This document shows positions 7,113-8,155 of a stretch of DNA of 8,155 bases, piece after piece (position 1 is the first letter of the stretch; each line of letters opens with the position of its first letter). The position numbers and the translations under genes are program-made. The stretch lies in contig JAGWVC010000139.1 in assembly GCA_018971065.1 (NCBI GenBank), positions 1 to 8,155 on the forward strand, written 5' to 3'. The notes under the pieces were generated by a model that ran no database searches, was not told the origin of the DNA, and saw nothing but the letters and a program-made list of their open reading frames with translations. Source of the DNA: Sphingomonadales bacterium. Its GTDB lineage: Bacteria; Pseudomonadota; Alphaproteobacteria; Sphingomonadales; Sphingomonadaceae.

Positions 7113-7134
7113 CCGGAAAATTCGCTCATCCCGG

Positions 7135-7163
7135 TTGACTCGTTCGGAATTCGAACTAATCAT
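7135..7163 (+). promoter_or_regulatory. Probable sigma70-type promoter of the cytochrome c' operon
   Basis: TTGACT (7135-7140, five of six bases of the -35 consensus) is followed after exactly 17 bases by AATCAT (7158-7163, four of six of TATAAT). Transcription would begin near 7170, giving a leader of about 55 bases to the TTG at 7226. The stretch is clearly more AT-rich than the flanking genes. Both dyads described next overlap it, one between the two hexamers and one over the expected start point, the classical arrangement for a repressible promoter. Confidence 0.45.
7142..7156. promoter_or_regulatory. Operator candidate 1: GTTCG-GAATT-CGAAC
   Basis: Perfect 5-bp inverted repeat GTTCG/CGAAC around a 5-base centre. 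It lies entirely in the spacer between the putative -35 and -10 hexamers. The same half-sites with the same spacing recur 25 bases to the right, which makes chance unlikely in this short gap. It looks like the site of a dimeric helix-turn-helix regulator. The regulator is not in the window. Confidence 0.55.
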
Positions 7164-7184
7164 AACGTTCGAAATCCGAACGTT
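7164..7184. promoter_or_regulatory. Operator candidate 2: AACGTTCG-AAATC-CGAACGTT
   Basis: Perfect 8-bp inverted repeat around a 5-base centre, the stronger of the two dyads, sharing the core GTTCG-N5-CGAAC with the copy at 7142-7156. The centres (7149 and 7174) are 25 bases apart. This copy begins just after the putative -10 box and covers the predicted transcription start, so a bound protein would be expected to repress. Confidence 0.6.
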
Positions 7185-7198
7185 TGACGCGATGAACG

Positions 7199-7212
7199 AT
7201 CAAGCGGTTGAT
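7199..7212. repeat. Small stem-loop ATCAA-GCGG-TTGAT next to the ribosome site
   Basis: Perfect 5-bp arms around a GCGG loop, ending one base before the GGGGAG ribosome-binding sequence of the cytochrome gene. The arms are in the opposite order to an FNR-type box (TTGAT-N4-ATCAA). The stem is short and its role is uncertain. Confidence 0.25.
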
Positions 7213-7218
7213 GGGGAG
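7213..7218 (+). promoter_or_regulatory. Ribosome-binding site deciding the cytochrome c' start
   Basis: GGGGAG lies seven bases before the TTG at 7226, an ideal distance. It lies downstream of the alternative TTG (7208) and two bases after the alternative ATG (7211), so it cannot serve them. This argues that 7226 is the true start. Confidence 0.7.
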
Positions 7219-7225
7219 ATATGGT

Positions 7226-7669
7226 TTGAAGGCTTCTTTCGCCCTTGCCGTGCTGCTGTGCGCAACCAGCGCCGCCGCCGCGCCTGTCGATGCCATCAAG
7301 TCCCGGATCACCAGCCTGCGCGAGCTTGGCGCGGCGATGAAGGCGGTCAACGATGGCCTGAAATCGGACGAACCGCAAACGATCCTGATCCAGCAATCGG
7401 CCCGGCAGATCCGCAATGCCGCCAACCAGATGCCGGGCTGGTTCCCGGCCGGCACCGGGCCGGAGGCCGGGGTGAAGACGGCGGCCAAGCCCGACATCTG
7501 GAGCCAGGCCCCGAAATTCAAGGCCGCGCTTGCCGCATTCGCGGGTGAGGCGGCCAGGTTCCAGGCGGTTGCGGCAACCGGCGATGCGGCGGCGATGAAG
7601 GTGGCGGCGCGCAATCTGGGCATGACCTGCAAGAGCTGCCACGACTCCTTCCGCGTTCCGGGCAATTGA
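7226..7669 (+). CDS. Cytochrome c' (class II, periplasmic)
   Basis: From TTG 7226 the product has 147 residues: a compact Sec signal peptide (MKASFALAVLLCATSAAAA, cut before PVD) and a mature protein of about 128 residues, the usual cytochrome c' size. The heme site is at the very C-terminus, TCKSCHDSFR with C135, C138 and H139, as expected for this four-helix-bundle class. The middle carries the family signature GWFPAGTGPE (71-80) and TAAKPDIW (85-92), and M38 lies in the first helix. Cytochromes c' hold a high-spin, largely five-coordinate heme and are linked to binding NO or CO and to nitrosative-stress protection. The electron partner is unknown here. An upstream TTG (7208) or ATG (7211) would add six or five residues but lacks a ribosome site. 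It heads a two-gene or longer operon behind a promoter with two dyads. Confidence 0.9.
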   Translation: MKASFALAVLLCATSAAAAPVDAIKSRITSLRELGAAMKAVNDGLKSDEPQTILIQQSARQIRNAANQMPGWFPAGTGPEAGVKTAAKPDIWSQAPKFKAALAAFAGEAARFQAVAATGDAAAMKVAARNLGMTCKSCHDSFRVPGN

Positions 7670-7671
7670 CG

Positions 7672-8155
7672 ATGCGCGCGCGCATCCTGCTGGCCGCCAC
7701 CGTCGGCGTGGCGTTGGTTCCGGCGATCGCGGCGGCACAGCCGGCCGACCTGCCGATCCCGGCCGCGAAGCCGGGGCCGCTGCCGCCGGGCATCAAGGTC
7801 GGGCAACTGGGTGGCCGGTCGTACTATTTCGACAGCCGTGGCCGCGTCCTTTACGGCATGGACATGCGCGTCCTGCTGCGCGCCGGACCCGACCCGGCAC
7901 AGCACTGCGCCGGCGAATGCGCCCGGGCGTGGGAGCCGATCCTGGCCCCATCGGGTGCCACGCCGAACATCGCCTTCCCGCAGGGCTTCGGCGGGCGCCC
8001 GCAGCCTGCTCCGCCCCCCGGCTTCATCACCCAGCCGCAGAACGCGCCGGACTGGACGATCATTGCCGGCGCGCAAGGGCCGCAATGGGTCTACAAGGGC
8101 TGGCACATGGTGTTCGCGCACCGGGGCGACGGCCGATCGGTCCGCTACGAAGGCG
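7672..8155 (+). CDS. Secreted COG4315/PF03640-type protein, function unknown (3' end missing)
   Basis: An open frame starts at ATG 7672, two bases after the cytochrome c' stop, and is still open at the right edge after 161 codons. It begins with a signal peptide (MRARILLAATVGVALVPAIAAA) without a lipobox cysteine, then a Pro/Ala-rich stretch (24-39). Two units resemble the PF03640 secreted repeat, known as predicted lipoproteins with a Yx(FWY)xxD motif. The first is GRVLYGMDMR (57-66) followed by HCAGECARAWEPILAPSG (78-95), with C79 and C83. The second is DWTIIAG (127-133) and QWVYKGWHMVFAHRGDG (138-154). The second unit departs from the usual 'Y.GxPLYxF' wording. A proline-rich insert (PQPAPPPG, 110-117) separates them. 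No biochemical role is established to my knowledge; close linkage to cytochrome c' hints at a periplasmic redox or heme-related job. Confidence 0.75.
   Translation, partial: MRARILLAATVGVALVPAIAAAQPADLPIPAAKPGPLPPGIKVGQLGGRSYYFDSRGRVLYGMDMRVLLRAGPDPAQHCAGECARAWEPILAPSGATPNIAFPQGFGGRPQPAPPPGFITQPQNAPDWTIIAGAQGPQWVYKGWHMVFAHRGDGRSVRYEG

Noticed and set aside
5441..7129. 562-residue minus-strand frame with an ATG at 7129
   Set aside because: It overlaps the GT-C gene in another frame, is Gly/Ala/Arg-rich and lacks membrane segments or motifs, whereas the frame starting at 7014 gives a typical GT-C protein.
7146..7169. EcfG general-stress promoter (GGAAC-N16/17-CGTT)
   Set aside because: GGAAT-N15-CGTT is present, but it misses the conserved C of GGAAC and the spacer is short; the TTGACT/AATCAT pair explains the region better.
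7142..7181. LexA (SOS) box
   Set aside because: Alphaproteobacterial LexA sites are direct repeats GTTC-N7-GTTC. Here GTTC-N7-GAAC is inverted, and the two GTTC copies are 25 bases apart.
7199..7212. FNR/NnrR-type box upstream of cytochrome c'
   Set aside because: The arms are ATCAA-N4-TTGAT, the reverse order of TTGAT-N4-ATCAA, and the site lies next to the ribosome site, downstream of the predicted transcription start.
7184..7212. Second promoter with TTGACG as -35
   Set aside because: The hexamer 17 bases downstream (GTTGAT) is poor and would start transcription at the ribosome site, leaving no leader.
7096..7548. Frames across the intergenic gap and the cytochrome gene in other phases (including a minus-strand frame 7156-8121)
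   Set aside because: No ribosome site, no family resemblance, and they contradict the clear cytochrome c' and COG4315 readings.
1..8155. CRISPR arrays, tRNA or rRNA genes, insertion sequences, phage or toxin-antitoxin genes
   Set aside because: No spaced direct repeats, RNA gene signatures, transposase motifs or terminal inverted repeats were seen; base composition is even across the coding regions.

Overview
The window is GC-rich (by eye close to 70%, with C/G-rich third codon positions), gene-dense DNA from a Gram-negative bacterium. The end of a TonB-dependent outer-membrane receptor, a chitobiase-type GH20 enzyme, a NagX-like membrane acetyltransferase, a periplasmic cytochrome c' and frequent TTG starts suggest an alphaproteobacterium, most likely a sphingomonad (Novosphingobium/Sphingomonas-like). 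That placement is inferred from gene content and style, not from a marker gene.

Layout. (1) Positions 1-5524, + strand, hold one tight operon: the last 49 codons of a TonB-dependent receptor, a GH20 beta-N-acetylhexosaminidase, an SGNH/GDSL hydrolase, a NagX/HGSNAT-like multi-pass acetyltransferase, and an alkaline-phosphatase-superfamily phosphodiesterase (NPP type). The receptor and GH20 genes overlap by 17 bases. The next three junctions are all ATGA overlaps, so the last four genes are probably translationally coupled. (2) Positions 5521-7014, - strand, hold a 497-residue GT-C membrane glycosyltransferase that converges on the operon. The stop codons of the two convergent genes share one palindromic CTAG. 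(3) Positions 7015-7225 are the only real intergenic region. It has two stem-loops near the glycosyltransferase start, a probable sigma70-type promoter reading rightwards, and two tandem copies of the dyad GTTCG-N5-CGAAC around that promoter. (4) From 7226 to the window end, + strand, lie a class II cytochrome c' and, two bases later, a secreted COG4315/PF03640-type protein cut by the window edge.

How the genes may work together. The first operon looks like an amino-sugar glycan utilisation locus. The receptor would import an oligosaccharide, and GH20 would release terminal GlcNAc/GalNAc in the periplasm. The SGNH enzyme would remove an acyl group, NagX would N-acetylate free amino sugar using cytoplasmic acetyl-CoA, and the phosphodiesterase would cleave a phosphodiester or nucleotide-sugar bond. 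The first two roles follow from the families. The substrates and the order of steps are inference. The cytochrome c'/COG4315 pair is a separate periplasmic redox or gas-binding unit, apparently under a dedicated dyad-binding regulator not encoded in this window.
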